From NCBI GenBank assembly GCA_006226545.1, contig SBGR01000083.1, positions 1-64,000 on the forward strand: DNA of 64,000 nucleotides. The letters are read 5' to 3'. Positions 23,680 to 33,307 of this stretch are shown here, piece after piece. The notes beneath the pieces were generated by a model that was given only the letters and a program-made list of their open reading frames with translations, did not search any database and had not been told where the DNA came from. A program made the position numbers and the translations under genes. The stretch's first letter is position 1; each line of letters opens with the position of its first letter. This DNA is from Bacteroidota bacterium. GTDB taxonomy: Bacteria; Bacteroidota; Bacteroidia; UBA8524.

Positions 23680-25086
23680 TCAGTTCCTTACCGGGGCCAC
23701 AAAGCCCGCTTCTATTGTCTCGAATTTTTCGCCATTGCGGTAGATCGCTAAAGGAATTTTAAAGCGATTGCGCGTGATGGCCGATACCGGGTATTTTAAC
23801 ATCAAAGTGCCTTTTACCTGTTCACCACCCGGTGTGATAAAGGCTTGGTCTCCAATCACCATCATGCTGGCTTTCGGGTCTTCAACGCGAATGCTGATTT
23901 CTTGCTCGTCGAAGGTTTTATTGATAAAGGCCACATTGTAGAGGTTGGATACGGTATCGCTACCTTGAAACTGGTAGGTAGCCCCAGGCGTACGCACCAC
24001 CATGGCTTGCACATCATCTCGGCTCACCATAAAATACGTTAAGATACCCAACAGCAACACCAATACGCCACTAAAAGCGATGGCTCTGCCGGAGAGTTTC
24101 CATTTCCTGCCTTGTTCAATGCCTTCCATGGAGTCGTAGCGAATCAAGCCGGTAGGCCTGTCTATCTTCACCATCACCTCATTGCAGGCATCGATGCAGG
24201 CGGTGCAGTTGATACACTCGAGCTGGATGCCGTTGCGGATGTCGATGCCCGTAGGACAAACATTCACGCAGAGGTTGCAGTCTACACAATCGCCTAAGTT
24301 CAGCTCTTCTTTCTTCTTGGCCTTGCCTCTCGGTTCACCGCGAACATGGTCGTAAGCCACCACCACCGATTTTTTATCGAGCATTACCCCTTGCAAGCGG
24401 CCGTAAGGGCAAACAATGATGCAGACCAATTCTCTAAACCAAGCAAATACAAAGTAGAATACGCCGGTAAAGATGAGCAGGGAAACAAAGCTTCCCAAGT
24501 GTTCTATTGGGCCATCGGTAACCATCAGCTTCAACTCATCAATACCGATGATATAGGCCAAGAAGGTATTGGAAATGACAAACGACCAAAAAAAGAAAAG
24601 GGTATGTTTTAAAGCCCGTTTGCGAATCTTTTCGGCATTCCACGGCATGGCGGCTAGTTTTTGTTGTTGCTTGTAGTCGCCATCTATCCAGTATTCAATC
24701 TTCCGAAACAGCATTTCCATGAAGATAGTCTGTGGACAAGCCCAACCACAGAATACCCTACCCCACACCACGGTGAAGAGCACGATAAAGACCATACCGG
24801 TGAGCATGGCTATCGCGAAGATTTTAAAGTCTTGTGGCCAGAATGGGATGCCGAAGAGGATGAACTTTCGCTCCATCACGTTGAATAACATGAGTGGATG
24901 ATCATGCCATTTGAGGAATGGTCCGGCAAAAAGCAATGCCATCAGCGACCAGGCCACGATGGTCCTTGCTTTGGTATAGGAACCCGAAGGTTTTTTAGGA
25001 AATATCCAAAGCCTCTTCCCCTTCGTATTCACGTTCGAAAGGTGATCACGAAATTCTTTGTCGTTTAAAGCTTTAGCCGGATCCAT
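23680..25086 (-). CDS. ccoG: CcoG/FixG, cbb3 oxidase accessory ferredoxin-like protein
   Basis: A 468-residue membrane protein with five helices and two 4Fe-4S motifs (C-V-D-C-N-L-C-V-N-V-C-P and C-I-N-C-T-A-C-I-D-A-C). G-W-A-C-P-Q-T-I-F-M-E appears in the membrane part. The C-terminal third is an Ig-like periplasmic domain. CcoG is a cupric reductase that supports copper delivery to the cbb3 binuclear centre. It follows ccoP by 1 bp. Confidence 0.95.
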   Translation of the reverse strand: MDPAKALNDKEFRDHLSNVNTKGKRLWIFPKKPSGSYTKARTIVAWSLMALLFAGPFLKWHDHPLMLFNVMERKFILFGIPFWPQDFKIFAIAMLTGMVFIVLFTVVWGRVFCGWACPQTIFMEMLFRKIEYWIDGDYKQQQKLAAMPWNAEKIRKRALKHTLFFFWSFVISNTFLAYIIGIDELKLMVTDGPIEHLGSFVSLLIFTGVFYFVFAWFRELVCIIVCPYGRLQGVMLDKKSVVVAYDHVRGEPRGKAKKKEELNLGDCVDCNLCVNVCPTGIDIRNGIQLECINCTACIDACNEVMVKIDRPTGLIRYDSMEGIEQGRKWKLSGRAIAFSGVLVLLLGILTYFMVSRDDVQAMVVRTPGATYQFQGSDTVSNLYNVAFINKTFDEQEISIRVEDPKASMMVIGDQAFITPGGEQVKGTLMLKYPVSAITRNRFKIPLAIYRNGEKFETIEAGFVAPVRN

Positions 25087-25087
25087 A

Positions 25088-25993
25088 TTACTTATTCATT
25101 GCTGTTACGGTTTGGGTGGTGTCGGCCGGTGCCGACTCTTGTGCCGGTTCAGCTTGGTATTTTTCACCTTGCGGCGCTTTACCTTGTCCGGCAGGCACGG
25201 TGCCTTGGATGGAAAGGATATAGCTGGATACTTGCTGAATTTCTTTCGGTTTTAAGAAATCGCCCCAAGCAGCCATACCCTTCTCCTGCACACCGTATTT
25301 GATGGTTTTGAATACAGATTTCAAGTCTCCTCCGTGAATCCAGTATTCGTCTGTTAAGTTAGGACCTGTTTTGCCTTCACCCAAATCGCCATGGCAGGCT
25401 TTACACTTGCCGGCAAAGATCTTTGAACCTTCAAGTATTTCGGAGGCCTCGGTGAGCAGCTCCACATTGGTTTCATCAATGGCCGCCGCATTTGATGCTT
25501 CAAACTTGGCTTTGATGGCATTGCCCTGCTCCATCTGAGCGGCATATTCAGATTCCATGATATTACCGTCGCCCACAATATGGTAGTTCACCAAGTATAC
25601 TACGGCAATGAGTATGGTGCCGTAAAAGAGGAAGTTGAACCAAGGCGGAGTGGGGTTATCCAATTCCTGGATGCCGTCGTATTCATGCTCCATCACCAGG
25701 TCTTTTTCAGCAGAGATAGGCTTGAGCGATAGGATTTTCTCCCAAAGGCTTTGTTTATTGGCTGCTGCTTGCTCCGGACCCATTACCTCCACCTTGAGCA
25801 AAAACACGAGGCGGTTGAGAACGAGCAACAAGAAAAGCAGTAGCAAAGCCATAGCTATAATGGTCAGCCACAGAATCTCATTCAGCCCGAAGTTGAAGCT
25901 TGGAGCCTGAGGAGCATTTGCCTGGGCCAGCAACATGGCAGGCTGGCCCAGCACAAACAGAGAAAATAAGGTGCGTTTTTTATACGTTTTCAT
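25088..25993 (-). CDS. ccoP: CcoP, cbb3 oxidase cytochrome c subunit III
   Basis: Start taken at 25993 (MKTYKKRTLFSLF), which heads a clear signal peptide; an upstream ATG at 26023 exists. The chain has two further membrane helices, an acidic N-terminal CcoP domain (W-F-N-F-L-F-Y-G-T-I-L) and one cytochrome c domain with C197-K-A-C200-H201. Proteobacterial CcoP has two hemes c; a single heme is seen in Bacteroidota. A Pro/Ala/Gln-rich tail follows. It carries electrons to CcoO/CcoN. It overlaps the ccoQ 3' end. Confidence 0.92.
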   Translation of the reverse strand: MKTYKKRTLFSLFVLGQPAMLLAQANAPQAPSFNFGLNEILWLTIIAMALLLLFLLLVLNRLVFLLKVEVMGPEQAAANKQSLWEKILSLKPISAEKDLVMEHEYDGIQELDNPTPPWFNFLFYGTILIAVVYLVNYHIVGDGNIMESEYAAQMEQGNAIKAKFEASNAAAIDETNVELLTEASEILEGSKIFAGKCKACHGDLGEGKTGPNLTDEYWIHGGDLKSVFKTIKYGVQEKGMAAWGDFLKPKEIQQVSSYILSIQGTVPAGQGKAPQGEKYQAEPAQESAPADTTQTVTAMNK

Positions 25994-26174
25994 GCGTGTT
26001 GTCATTGAGGGTGGTAGATTCATTCAGCGGGATTTGCGACAACTCTTCCGCGTCTTCTTTTTTCATTAAGAAGAGGTACGCCACTACTCCGGCAAAGAAT
26101 ACCATGAATACAATCATGGAAAAGATGAGGTACTGATCCATTCCCTCTGCGCCGTGCAAAAACTGTTTAAACAT
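25980..26174 (-). CDS. ccoQ: CcoQ-like small subunit
   Basis: A 64-residue protein with one membrane helix (M-D-Q-Y-L-I-F-S-M-I-V-F-M-V-F-F-A-G-V-V) and a short acidic tail, in the exact place of ccoQ between ccoNO and ccoP. CcoQ-type subunits stabilise the oxidase. Sequence conservation is low in this family, so the call rests on size, topology and position. The 3' end overlaps ccoP. Confidence 0.75.
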   Translation of the reverse strand: MFKQFLHGAEGMDQYLIFSMIVFMVFFAGVVAYLFLMKKEDAEELSQIPLNESTTLNDNTHENV

Positions 26175-26188
26175 GCTGTGCTCCTTTC

Positions 26189-28339
26189 TTAATTAGTTGC
26201 GGTTTCGGTTTTACTGATATCGGTTCCCAGACGTTGCAGGTAAGCGATGATGGCAATGATTTCCTTCTTGGAGCTGATTTCCAGTCCGTCGTTGTCGCGG
26301 ATGCCTTCGTCTTTCAAGCGAGCAGCAATTTCTTCTGCTTGTTTGTTCAGCGCATCTACCGCTTGGTTTTCAAAGCCTTCTTTATACGGAACACCCAAGG
26401 TGCGCATCGCATTGATCTTGGAGGCTGTCATGGAGGTATTCAAGTCTTGCTCAGCCAACCACGGATACGGCGGCATGATGGATTGGTCTGTCATGGAAGT
26501 TGGATCCACCAAATGTGAATAATGCCACCCATCCGATTTCTTCAGTTTGCTTCCACCCTCACGAGCCAAATCCGGCCCCGTGCGTTTCGAGCCCCACAAG
26601 AAAGGGTGATCGTATACGAACTCACCGGCTTTGGAGTAGTCGCCATAGCGTTCTGTCTCCGAGCGGAATGGGCGAATCATTTGACTGTGGCAGTTTACAC
26701 ATCCTTCACGGATATATAAATCACGACCTTCCAATTCAAGAGGCGTATACGGTTGAACCGCAGCGATGGTAGGCACATTACTTTTCACTAAGAAGGTAGG
26801 CATCATCTCAACCATACCACCTATCAAGATTACAATAAGCGACAAGATTAGGAGCATAGTCGGTTTACGTTCAATAACACGGTGCCAGTATTCGCCTTTT
26901 GGATTTTCTTTAACGAGTGCCGGTGCTTCAGCCGATTCATTGGCTACCAGTTTACCGGATTTCATGGTTTTCCATAAGTTGTATACCATCAGAAACACCC
27001 CGATCAGGTAGATGGTACCGCCTATAGAGCGCATGATGTGCAATGGTAAAATATTGATGGTCGTTTTGATGAACTCAGGGTAAACCAAACGTCCGTCAAC
27101 ACCAAACTCTTTCCACATCTGGCCTTGCTCCCATCCCGACCAGTACATCGGTACCGCATAGAAGATGATACCTAAAGTGGCCAGCCAAAAGTGGGTATTT
27201 GCCAACTTCTTGCTGAACAAAGATGTATTGTAAATCTTCGGTGCTAACCAGTACAGGATAGCGAAGGTTAAAAGGCCGTTCCAGCCTAAAGCACCCACGT
27301 GCACGTGACCAACAATCCAGTCGGTATAGTGTGCCAAGGCGTTTACGTTCCGCAATGACAAAAGCGGACCTTCCAAGGTAGCCATACCGTAAGCGGTGAT
27401 ACCTACCACGAAGAATTTCAAGATTGGATCCTCGCGTACTTTGTCCCAAGCTCCACGAACTGTCAACAAACCGTTGATCATACCGCCCCAAGATGGCGCA
27501 ATCAGCATGATGGAGAATACGGTTCCGAGCGATTGAGCCCAGTCAGGTAAAGAGGTATACAACAAGTGATGCGGACCTGCCCAGATGTAAATAAAGATGA
27601 GGGTCCAAAAGTGAAGGATAGAAAGTTTATACGAATACACCGGACGATTCGCTGCCTTAGGCAGGTAGTAGTACATCAGTCCGAGGAAAGGCGTAGTTAA
27701 GAAAAACGCCACCGCATTATGTCCGTACCACCACTGCACCAAAGCATCTTGCACTCCGGCATACCAGTAGTAGCTTTTGAATAAGCTAATAGGTAGCTGG
27801 AAGGAGTTTACGATGTGCAATACCGCTACGGTAACGAAGGTGGCAATGTAGAACCAAATAGCGACGTAGAGGTGTTTCTCGCGGCGACGCAGGATGGTGC
27901 CGAACATGTTCCAACCAAATACCACCCAGATTAAGGTGATGGCAATGTCGATAGGCCATTCCAACTCAGCATACTCATGAGACGAGGTCATGCCCAAGGG
28001 TAGAGTGATGGCTGCCGCTACAATAATCAATTGCCAACCCCAGAAGTGGATTTTGCTCAGCATATCGCTAAACATTCTCGCTTTAAGGAGACGTTGCAGA
28101 GAGTAATAAACGCCCATAAAAATGGCATTACCCACAAAGGCGAAAATTACCGCATTGGTATGCAGTGGTCTAATGCGGCCGAAGGTGGTAAATTGATTGC
28201 CAAGGTTCGCTGCAGGTTCATAGAGCTGGATGGCGGCCCAGAGACCAACCAGCATGCCCACAACTCCCCAGATGACCGTCGCAATCCCGAAATTGCGGAC
28301 AATCTTGTTGTCGTAATTGAATTGTTCAATCTGCGTCAT
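26189..28339 (-). CDS. ccoNO: CcoNO, fused cbb3 oxidase subunits I and II
   Basis: Start set at the ATG at 28339 (MTQIEQFNYDNKIVRNFGIA), which matches CcoN proteins; the longer ORF begins at 28378. The first ~480 residues are the heme-copper oxidase subunit I with its His ligands (H-T-N-A-V-I-F, W-W-Y-G-H-N-A-V, H-V-H-V-G-A-L-G-W). From about 490 a helix leads to the CcoO part with one heme c motif, C547-V-N-C550-H551-S-Q-M-I-R-P. The fusion of N and O is typical for Bacteroidota. Neither ccoS nor ccoI lies nearby. An FNR-like site is upstream. Confidence 0.97.
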   Translation of the reverse strand: MTQIEQFNYDNKIVRNFGIATVIWGVVGMLVGLWAAIQLYEPAANLGNQFTTFGRIRPLHTNAVIFAFVGNAIFMGVYYSLQRLLKARMFSDMLSKIHFWGWQLIIVAAAITLPLGMTSSHEYAELEWPIDIAITLIWVVFGWNMFGTILRRREKHLYVAIWFYIATFVTVAVLHIVNSFQLPISLFKSYYWYAGVQDALVQWWYGHNAVAFFLTTPFLGLMYYYLPKAANRPVYSYKLSILHFWTLIFIYIWAGPHHLLYTSLPDWAQSLGTVFSIMLIAPSWGGMINGLLTVRGAWDKVREDPILKFFVVGITAYGMATLEGPLLSLRNVNALAHYTDWIVGHVHVGALGWNGLLTFAILYWLAPKIYNTSLFSKKLANTHFWLATLGIIFYAVPMYWSGWEQGQMWKEFGVDGRLVYPEFIKTTINILPLHIMRSIGGTIYLIGVFLMVYNLWKTMKSGKLVANESAEAPALVKENPKGEYWHRVIERKPTMLLILSLIVILIGGMVEMMPTFLVKSNVPTIAAVQPYTPLELEGRDLYIREGCVNCHSQMIRPFRSETERYGDYSKAGEFVYDHPFLWGSKRTGPDLAREGGSKLKKSDGWHYSHLVDPTSMTDQSIMPPYPWLAEQDLNTSMTASKINAMRTLGVPYKEGFENQAVDALNKQAEEIAARLKDEGIRDNDGLEISSKKEIIAIIAYLQRLGTDISKTETATN

Positions 28340-28683
28340 GGAGGTGTGCTTTGTTTTTCTGTAACAAAGATTCAACACCTGCCATCGCTAAAAAATGACC
28401 TCACTCAAGAACAAATATGATTTTAATCAGGAAATACATTTTGAGGTAAACAATTCCCTCTAGCGGTGAGCATTAGCGCAGATTAGAACCCGCATATGAG
28501 AGTGTCCTTACTTTAACATGGTTGTATCGATGCTAGCTAGCGTTGGCGTCAGTACCAAGTGCGGTGAAGTGATGCGTATTTCCCATCGTTTCTGAATCAG
28601 CAAAAGGGACATACAACAGGTCCAAATCAAAGATCAGAAATCAAAAATTCCTCAACCTCAACCTCAACCTAATTCCTCAATCC
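28340..28683. other. Spacer upstream of cbb3 operon
   Basis: No gene. It holds the FNR-like site (28418-28429), one copy of ATCGCTAAA (28384-28392), and, at 28650-28669, three hexamers CCTCAA. Just before, a GATCAGAAATCAAAAATT word resembles the reverse complement of the TTTTTGA heptamers at 8.5 kb. Confidence 0.6.
28418..28429 (-). promoter_or_regulatory. FNR/CRP-like site upstream of ccoNO
   Basis: TGAT-TTTA-ATCA is a perfect palindromic core of the FNR consensus TTGAT-N4-ATCAA (8 of 10 positions), 78 bp upstream of the ccoNO start. Control of cbb3 genes by Crp/Fnr-type regulators is well known in other groups; the binding protein here is not identified. Confidence 0.4.
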
Positions 28684-30411
28684 TCATCCCATAATCCCCA
28701 TCTTCCGCATCAAGAATACGGCATTCAGGTTCTGGCAGACACCGGCATGGAGGGTATAATCAAAATACAGCTCCCCGTCTTTCTCTTGCGATTCAAAGGC
28801 GTAATTGCGGATTTGTCCGGGAAACTCCTGCTCCATCTCCGTCAGGCTTAAATCGTGGGTAGCCAAAATTCCATTGGCATGCTGTTCCAAGAGTTTAAGT
28901 AAAACACCCCGAGAGCCGGCCTGTTTGTCTTTCGAATTGGTGCCTCGTAGAATTTCGTCCAGTAAAAAGAAGATGCGCGACTCCGTTTTGGCCGTTTCTA
29001 TAATCTCTTTCATCCGACGCAGTTCGGCATAGAAATACGATGCATCCTCTTCCAGGCTATCGCTCACTCGGATGCTACTGATCAAATGCACCGGACTCAA
29101 CTTAAAACTTTTAGCCGGCACCGGATAAGCATTCTGAGCTAAAACCAAGGAAGTACCCATGCTGCGCAAGAAGGTCGATTTGCCCGACATATTGGAGCCG
29201 GTTAGGATATTGATTTCGCCTTTTTTTAGCGACGACCATGAATTTGGAACGGCCTTGTCTTTGGCCATCAGCGGGTGGCGCAATTGGTCAAATTCTAGGT
29301 GAAAATCCGATTCAAGTAGTTCCGGAAAAACGCCTCCTTCTCGCATTACATAGAGACTTCTGCTGCTTCTGATTTCCAATTCGTATAATTCAGACAGCCA
29401 GCCCGGTAATGCTTGGGCATAGTGTTGTTTCCACTGGTGCAGGCTGCGTAAGGTTTGCAAATCATATTGCAAAAGGCCATTGAAGAGAATCATGCCAAAA
29501 GGATTCAACCTGGAATCCAGCCTAGCCATGATCTTGGCCAACTGGTTCAAGGCTTTGGTGGCTTCATTCAACTCCGCCCTCAACTCCACCGACGTATGCC
29601 AATGTTCTAGCTGATGGGCCAGCTGTGCTAAAGCCGGATGAACTTTATCGAGCGATTCGTGCAAGGCTTTAATCTCCTTGTTTCTGCGCATCACCAAACC
29701 CAGGTTTAGAAAGAAAAAGAGCGTCATGAAATAATCGTCCAAACCAAAGAGCATCCATGCCACCACGCTCATGAGCATAAGCGATGGGAAGATGATCAGC
29801 TGAATCAAGTAGACGTCTTTGGTTACCTCTTTCGACCATTCAATCAGTTTATCGGCTTTGCTCTGAGTGAAATCGGCTTGCCTAGAATGCGCCAAGAAAT
29901 AGAATAGGGCATCCGCTTTCTCTTGCAATGACACGGCATCTTGTTGTTGCTCGCGTATCAACTTTGCTTCGATTTCGAGCGAAACCATACGTTTGGCTAA
30001 GCGGACCGCCGCTCCGTGCGCATAGGAACGGTGCATTTTAGCGAAGAGCCCTTTGGCACCAAACAAATCCAAATCGCGACCCAGTCCTGTATCAATTTCA
30101 TCCAATTCGCTCAGTTCCGTAAATTCTTGTCGAGTGCCCGCTTCCCTTTCTAAAATTTCACCAAGCGCAATCTCAAGATTCAAACGAGCGCGTTTTTTAC
30201 TTTGCTCCCGCATCAAAAGCAAAAAGCCAATCAGAAAAACAAAAATCGGAATAGCCATCCAAGTTGCCGGATAAAGCAGGTAAGCCGCAAGCCCTGTAAG
30301 CACAAAAACAAAGGCCCTAAGCAGCGCCAAGCTTAGCAGTTCTCGCTTCAGTTTCTGTTGACGAAGTTGGCAGGCTTCGATACGTTGGGAATAGGATTGG
30401 ACTTCAGACAT
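28684..30411 (-). CDS. Membrane-linked MutS-like ATPase
   Basis: Start set at 30411 (MSEVQSYSQRIEACQLRQQK), since the 27 upstream codons look non-coding. About 575 residues. Two hydrophobic hairpins lie in the N-terminal half (about 36-75 and 190-230). The C-terminal ATPase has G-S-N-M-S-G-K-S-T-F-L (Walker A, near residue 402), the Walker B F-F-L-L-D-E-I-L-R-G-T-N-S and A-T-H-D-L. MutS core lever elements are reduced and mismatch-recognition domains are absent, so it is not a MutS repair protein. Membrane MutS-like proteins of this kind are widespread in Bacteroidota with unknown role. Confidence 0.85.
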   Translation of the reverse strand: MSEVQSYSQRIEACQLRQQKLKRELLSLALLRAFVFVLTGLAAYLLYPATWMAIPIFVFLIGFLLLMREQSKKRARLNLEIALGEILEREAGTRQEFTELSELDEIDTGLGRDLDLFGAKGLFAKMHRSYAHGAAVRLAKRMVSLEIEAKLIREQQQDAVSLQEKADALFYFLAHSRQADFTQSKADKLIEWSKEVTKDVYLIQLIIFPSLMLMSVVAWMLFGLDDYFMTLFFFLNLGLVMRRNKEIKALHESLDKVHPALAQLAHQLEHWHTSVELRAELNEATKALNQLAKIMARLDSRLNPFGMILFNGLLQYDLQTLRSLHQWKQHYAQALPGWLSELYELEIRSSRSLYVMREGGVFPELLESDFHLEFDQLRHPLMAKDKAVPNSWSSLKKGEINILTGSNMSGKSTFLRSMGTSLVLAQNAYPVPAKSFKLSPVHLISSIRVSDSLEEDASYFYAELRRMKEIIETAKTESRIFFLLDEILRGTNSKDKQAGSRGVLLKLLEQHANGILATHDLSLTEMEQEFPGQIRNYAFESQEKDGELYFDYTLHAGVCQNLNAVFLMRKMGIMG

Positions 30412-30545
30412 CACACAAACATAGCATTCAGCCGATTCACTGCAGGTCAGAAAAGTATAAAGTGTAGAATTTTCAGGCTGAATCGTCAGCATAAAATTCC
30501 CTTTTTAGCTGAATTAATATTCGTTTATCAATGTTAATTTAATCT

Positions 30546-30553
30546 TATCTTTG
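30546..30553 (+). promoter_or_regulatory. Possible -7 promoter element of sucA
   Basis: TATCTTTG matches TAnnTTTG and lies 22 bp before the ATG. The -33 TTG is not clear (TTT at the expected distance), so the assignment is tentative. Confidence 0.35.
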
Positions 30554-30574
30554 GCCCCACTATAGCTGAGTATC

Positions 30575-33307
30575 ATGAATCAATTGGATCCACATTCGTA
30601 CCTCAACAACGCCGACGTCGCGGTGATTGATGACTTGTACCGCCAATATGCCGCTAACCCAGATAGCGTTGATTTTGGCTGGAAAAAATTCTTTGAAGGA
30701 TTTGAACTTGGAAGCGCTCGCGATGGCGGAGTTTCTGGTGGAGGAAGTCCTGCTATCTCGTCGGATGCATTGAAAGAAATCAATGTATTGAACTTGATAC
30801 ACGGATACCGTACCCGCGGACACCTCTTTACCAAAACCAACCCGGTAAGAGACCGCCGTACCTACGATCCAACCCTATCGATTGAAAACTTCGGCTTAAG
30901 CTCCGCCGATCTGAACAGCACCTTCAATGCAGGTGTTGAACTAGGCATCGGGCCGGCCACCTTGCAGCAGATCATTGATCACCTGGAGGCTACCTACTGT
31001 CAGTCAATCGGTGCAGAATACATGTACATCCGCAGCCCGAAGCGCTTACAGTGGCTTCAGCAAAAGATGGAATCGAGAAAAAACACACCTGACCTTAGCT
31101 TAAACGAGAAGCGTCACTTCTTAGATAAGCTGAACAAGGCGGTGGTTTTCGAGAATTTCTTGCATACCAAATTTGTAGGCCAGAAACGTTTCTCTTTGGA
31201 AGGTCTGGAAACCTTAATTCCGGCTTTAGACGCCATCATCCAATTTGGCTCTGAGCACCAGGTAGAAGAATTCGTTATCGGCATGGCACACCGTGGCCGT
31301 CTGAACGTATTGGCCAATATCTTAGGCAAATCGTACGAAGACATCTTCAAAGAATTTGAAGGAAAAGCCTTTGAAGAAGCTTTGTTTGAAGGCGACGTGA
31401 AATACCACTTGGGATACTCTTCCAAAGTGAAAACCGCCATCAATACAGAAGCACATATCTCGCTCTTACCTAACCCTTCGCATTTGGAAGCGGTAGATCC
31501 GGTAGTACAGGGCTTCTCTCGCGCTATCATCGATAAAAAACACAAAGGCGACGCGAAAAAGGTGGTTCCTATCATGTTGCACGGCGACGCAGCATTGAGC
31601 GGACAAGGCCTCGTTTACGAAGTAGTACAAATGGCGTTATTGGATGCTTATAAAGTGGGTGGTACCATTCACATCGCCACCAATAACCAAATTGGATTTA
31701 CCACCAACTATACAGACGGACGTTCTTCTACCTACTGTACCGACGTAGCCAAAACTACGTTGAGTCCGGTATTCCATGTGAATGGCGACGACGTAGAAGC
31801 CATTATCTATACCATCAAATTAGCGATGGAATACCGCCAGGAATTCCAATCCGATGTCTTTATTGACTTACTCGGTTACCGCAAATACGGACACAATGAA
31901 GGGGATGAACCTCGCTTCACTCAGCCTTTGTTGTACAAGGCCATTTCAAAGCACAAAAATCCAAGAGAAATTTACAGTGAAAAACTCTTGAACACGGGTA
32001 AAATTGAAGCTGACCTTGCCCGTGAGATGGAAAAGAAATTCCGTGCTGAACTTCAAGGCAAGCTGGAGATGGCGAAACTTGACGGACCGAAACAGGCTAG
32101 CAGCTTTGTCAGCACCATCTGGCAAGACTACCGCGCGGTTACAGAAAAAGACATCGATAAAACAGCAAAAACTTCTGTAGCTAAAAAGACCTTCTTGGAA
32201 CTGGCAGAGAAAATCACCAGCATTCCGGATGGATTCCAAGCCTTGAAAAAGGTGGAGAAACTGTTCCAAGATCGTCAGAATATGATCAAAGAAGATCGCT
32301 ACGATTGGGCCATGGGCGAATTGATGGCTTATGCTACTTTGGTGAACGAGCAATTTGATGTGCGTATGTCGGGACAGGACGTAGAGCGCGGAACATTCTC
32401 ACACCGCCATGCGGTTATCAAACAAGAAGAATCAGAGCAGGAATATGTACCTGTTGCCAATGTTTCCGATAAACAAGGAACCTTCGAAATCTACAACTCC
32501 CTCCTTTCCGAGTATGCGGTAATGGGCTTTGAGTATGGCTATTCCATGGCTACACCAAAGACACTTACCATTTGGGAAGCACAGTTTGGCGATTTCAGCA
32601 ACGGTGCTCAGATCATCATCGACCAGTTTATCAGTGCGGCGGAAGCTAAATGGAAAACCTTCAGCGGACTTTGCCTCTTCTTACCACACGGTTACGAAGG
32701 ACAAGGCCCTGAGCACTCCTCAGCCCGCTTGGAACGTTACCTTCAATTGTGCGCACACGTGAACATGCAGGTAGCCAATATCACTTCACCGGCTAACTAC
32801 TTCCACTTGTTGCGTAGACAGATGCACCGCGATTTCCGTATTCCATTGGTGGTCATGACTCCAAAAAGCTTGCTTCGTCACCCTCAGTGCGTAAGCGGCT
32901 TGGCTGAGTTCACCAACAATGAGTTCCAAGAGGTAATCGACGATCCAAAAGTAACTGCAGCGAAAGTGAAACGTGTGCTCTTCTGCAGTGGTAAAATTTA
33001 CTTCGACTTGCTCAAGAAACAAGAAGAGGAAAACCGCACCGACGTAGCGATTGTTCGCGTAGAGCAGTTGTTCCCTTACCCAGAAAAGCAGATTGCCGCT
33101 ATCCGTAAAAAATACAGCAAGTCAGACTTCGCCTGGGTACAGGAAGAACCTAAAAACATGGGGGCTTGGACCTTCTTGTTGCGTTGGAAAGAGAATTATA
33201 GCTTAAAATTGTTCTCTAGAAAATCCAGCGCTTCGCCAGCTACCGGCTTCGCTAAGGTACACGCGAAAGAGCAGGAAGAGATTGTGAATAATGCCTTTAC
33301 GCTCTAG
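30575..33307 (+). CDS. sucA: 2-oxoglutarate dehydrogenase E1 component
   Basis: A 910-residue thiamine-diphosphate enzyme that decarboxylates 2-oxoglutarate in the TCA cycle and passes the succinyl group to E2. The N-terminus has D-x-L-Y-R-Q-Y-A-A-N-P-D-S-V-D-F-G-W-K-K-F-F-E-G-F-E typical for SucA. Thiamine-binding elements visible are H-G-D-A-A-L-S-G-Q-G and N-N-Q-I-G-F-T-T. G-H-N-E-G-D-E-P-R-F-T-Q-P is another signature, and the pyrimidine half has F-E-Y-G-Y-S. The partner sucB is absent from the window. A terminator lies inside the following gene. Confidence 0.97.
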   Translation: MNQLDPHSYLNNADVAVIDDLYRQYAANPDSVDFGWKKFFEGFELGSARDGGVSGGGSPAISSDALKEINVLNLIHGYRTRGHLFTKTNPVRDRRTYDPTLSIENFGLSSADLNSTFNAGVELGIGPATLQQIIDHLEATYCQSIGAEYMYIRSPKRLQWLQQKMESRKNTPDLSLNEKRHFLDKLNKAVVFENFLHTKFVGQKRFSLEGLETLIPALDAIIQFGSEHQVEEFVIGMAHRGRLNVLANILGKSYEDIFKEFEGKAFEEALFEGDVKYHLGYSSKVKTAINTEAHISLLPNPSHLEAVDPVVQGFSRAIIDKKHKGDAKKVVPIMLHGDAALSGQGLVYEVVQMALLDAYKVGGTIHIATNNQIGFTTNYTDGRSSTYCTDVAKTTLSPVFHVNGDDVEAIIYTIKLAMEYRQEFQSDVFIDLLGYRKYGHNEGDEPRFTQPLLYKAISKHKNPREIYSEKLLNTGKIEADLAREMEKKFRAELQGKLEMAKLDGPKQASSFVSTIWQDYRAVTEKDIDKTAKTSVAKKTFLELAEKITSIPDGFQALKKVEKLFQDRQNMIKEDRYDWAMGELMAYATLVNEQFDVRMSGQDVERGTFSHRHAVIKQEESEQEYVPVANVSDKQGTFEIYNSLLSEYAVMGFEYGYSMATPKTLTIWEAQFGDFSNGAQIIIDQFISAAEAKWKTFSGLCLFLPHGYEGQGPEHSSARLERYLQLCAHVNMQVANITSPANYFHLLRRQMHRDFRIPLVVMTPKSLLRHPQCVSGLAEFTNNEFQEVIDDPKVTAAKVKRVLFCSGKIYFDLLKKQEEENRTDVAIVRVEQLFPYPEKQIAAIRKKYSKSDFAWVQEEPKNMGAWTFLLRWKENYSLKLFSRKSSASPATGFAKVHAKEQEEIVNNAFTL

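Noticed and set aside
30412-30492. N-terminal extension of the MutS-like protein
   Set aside because: It is in the promoter-like spacer and has an unlikely Cys-rich composition.
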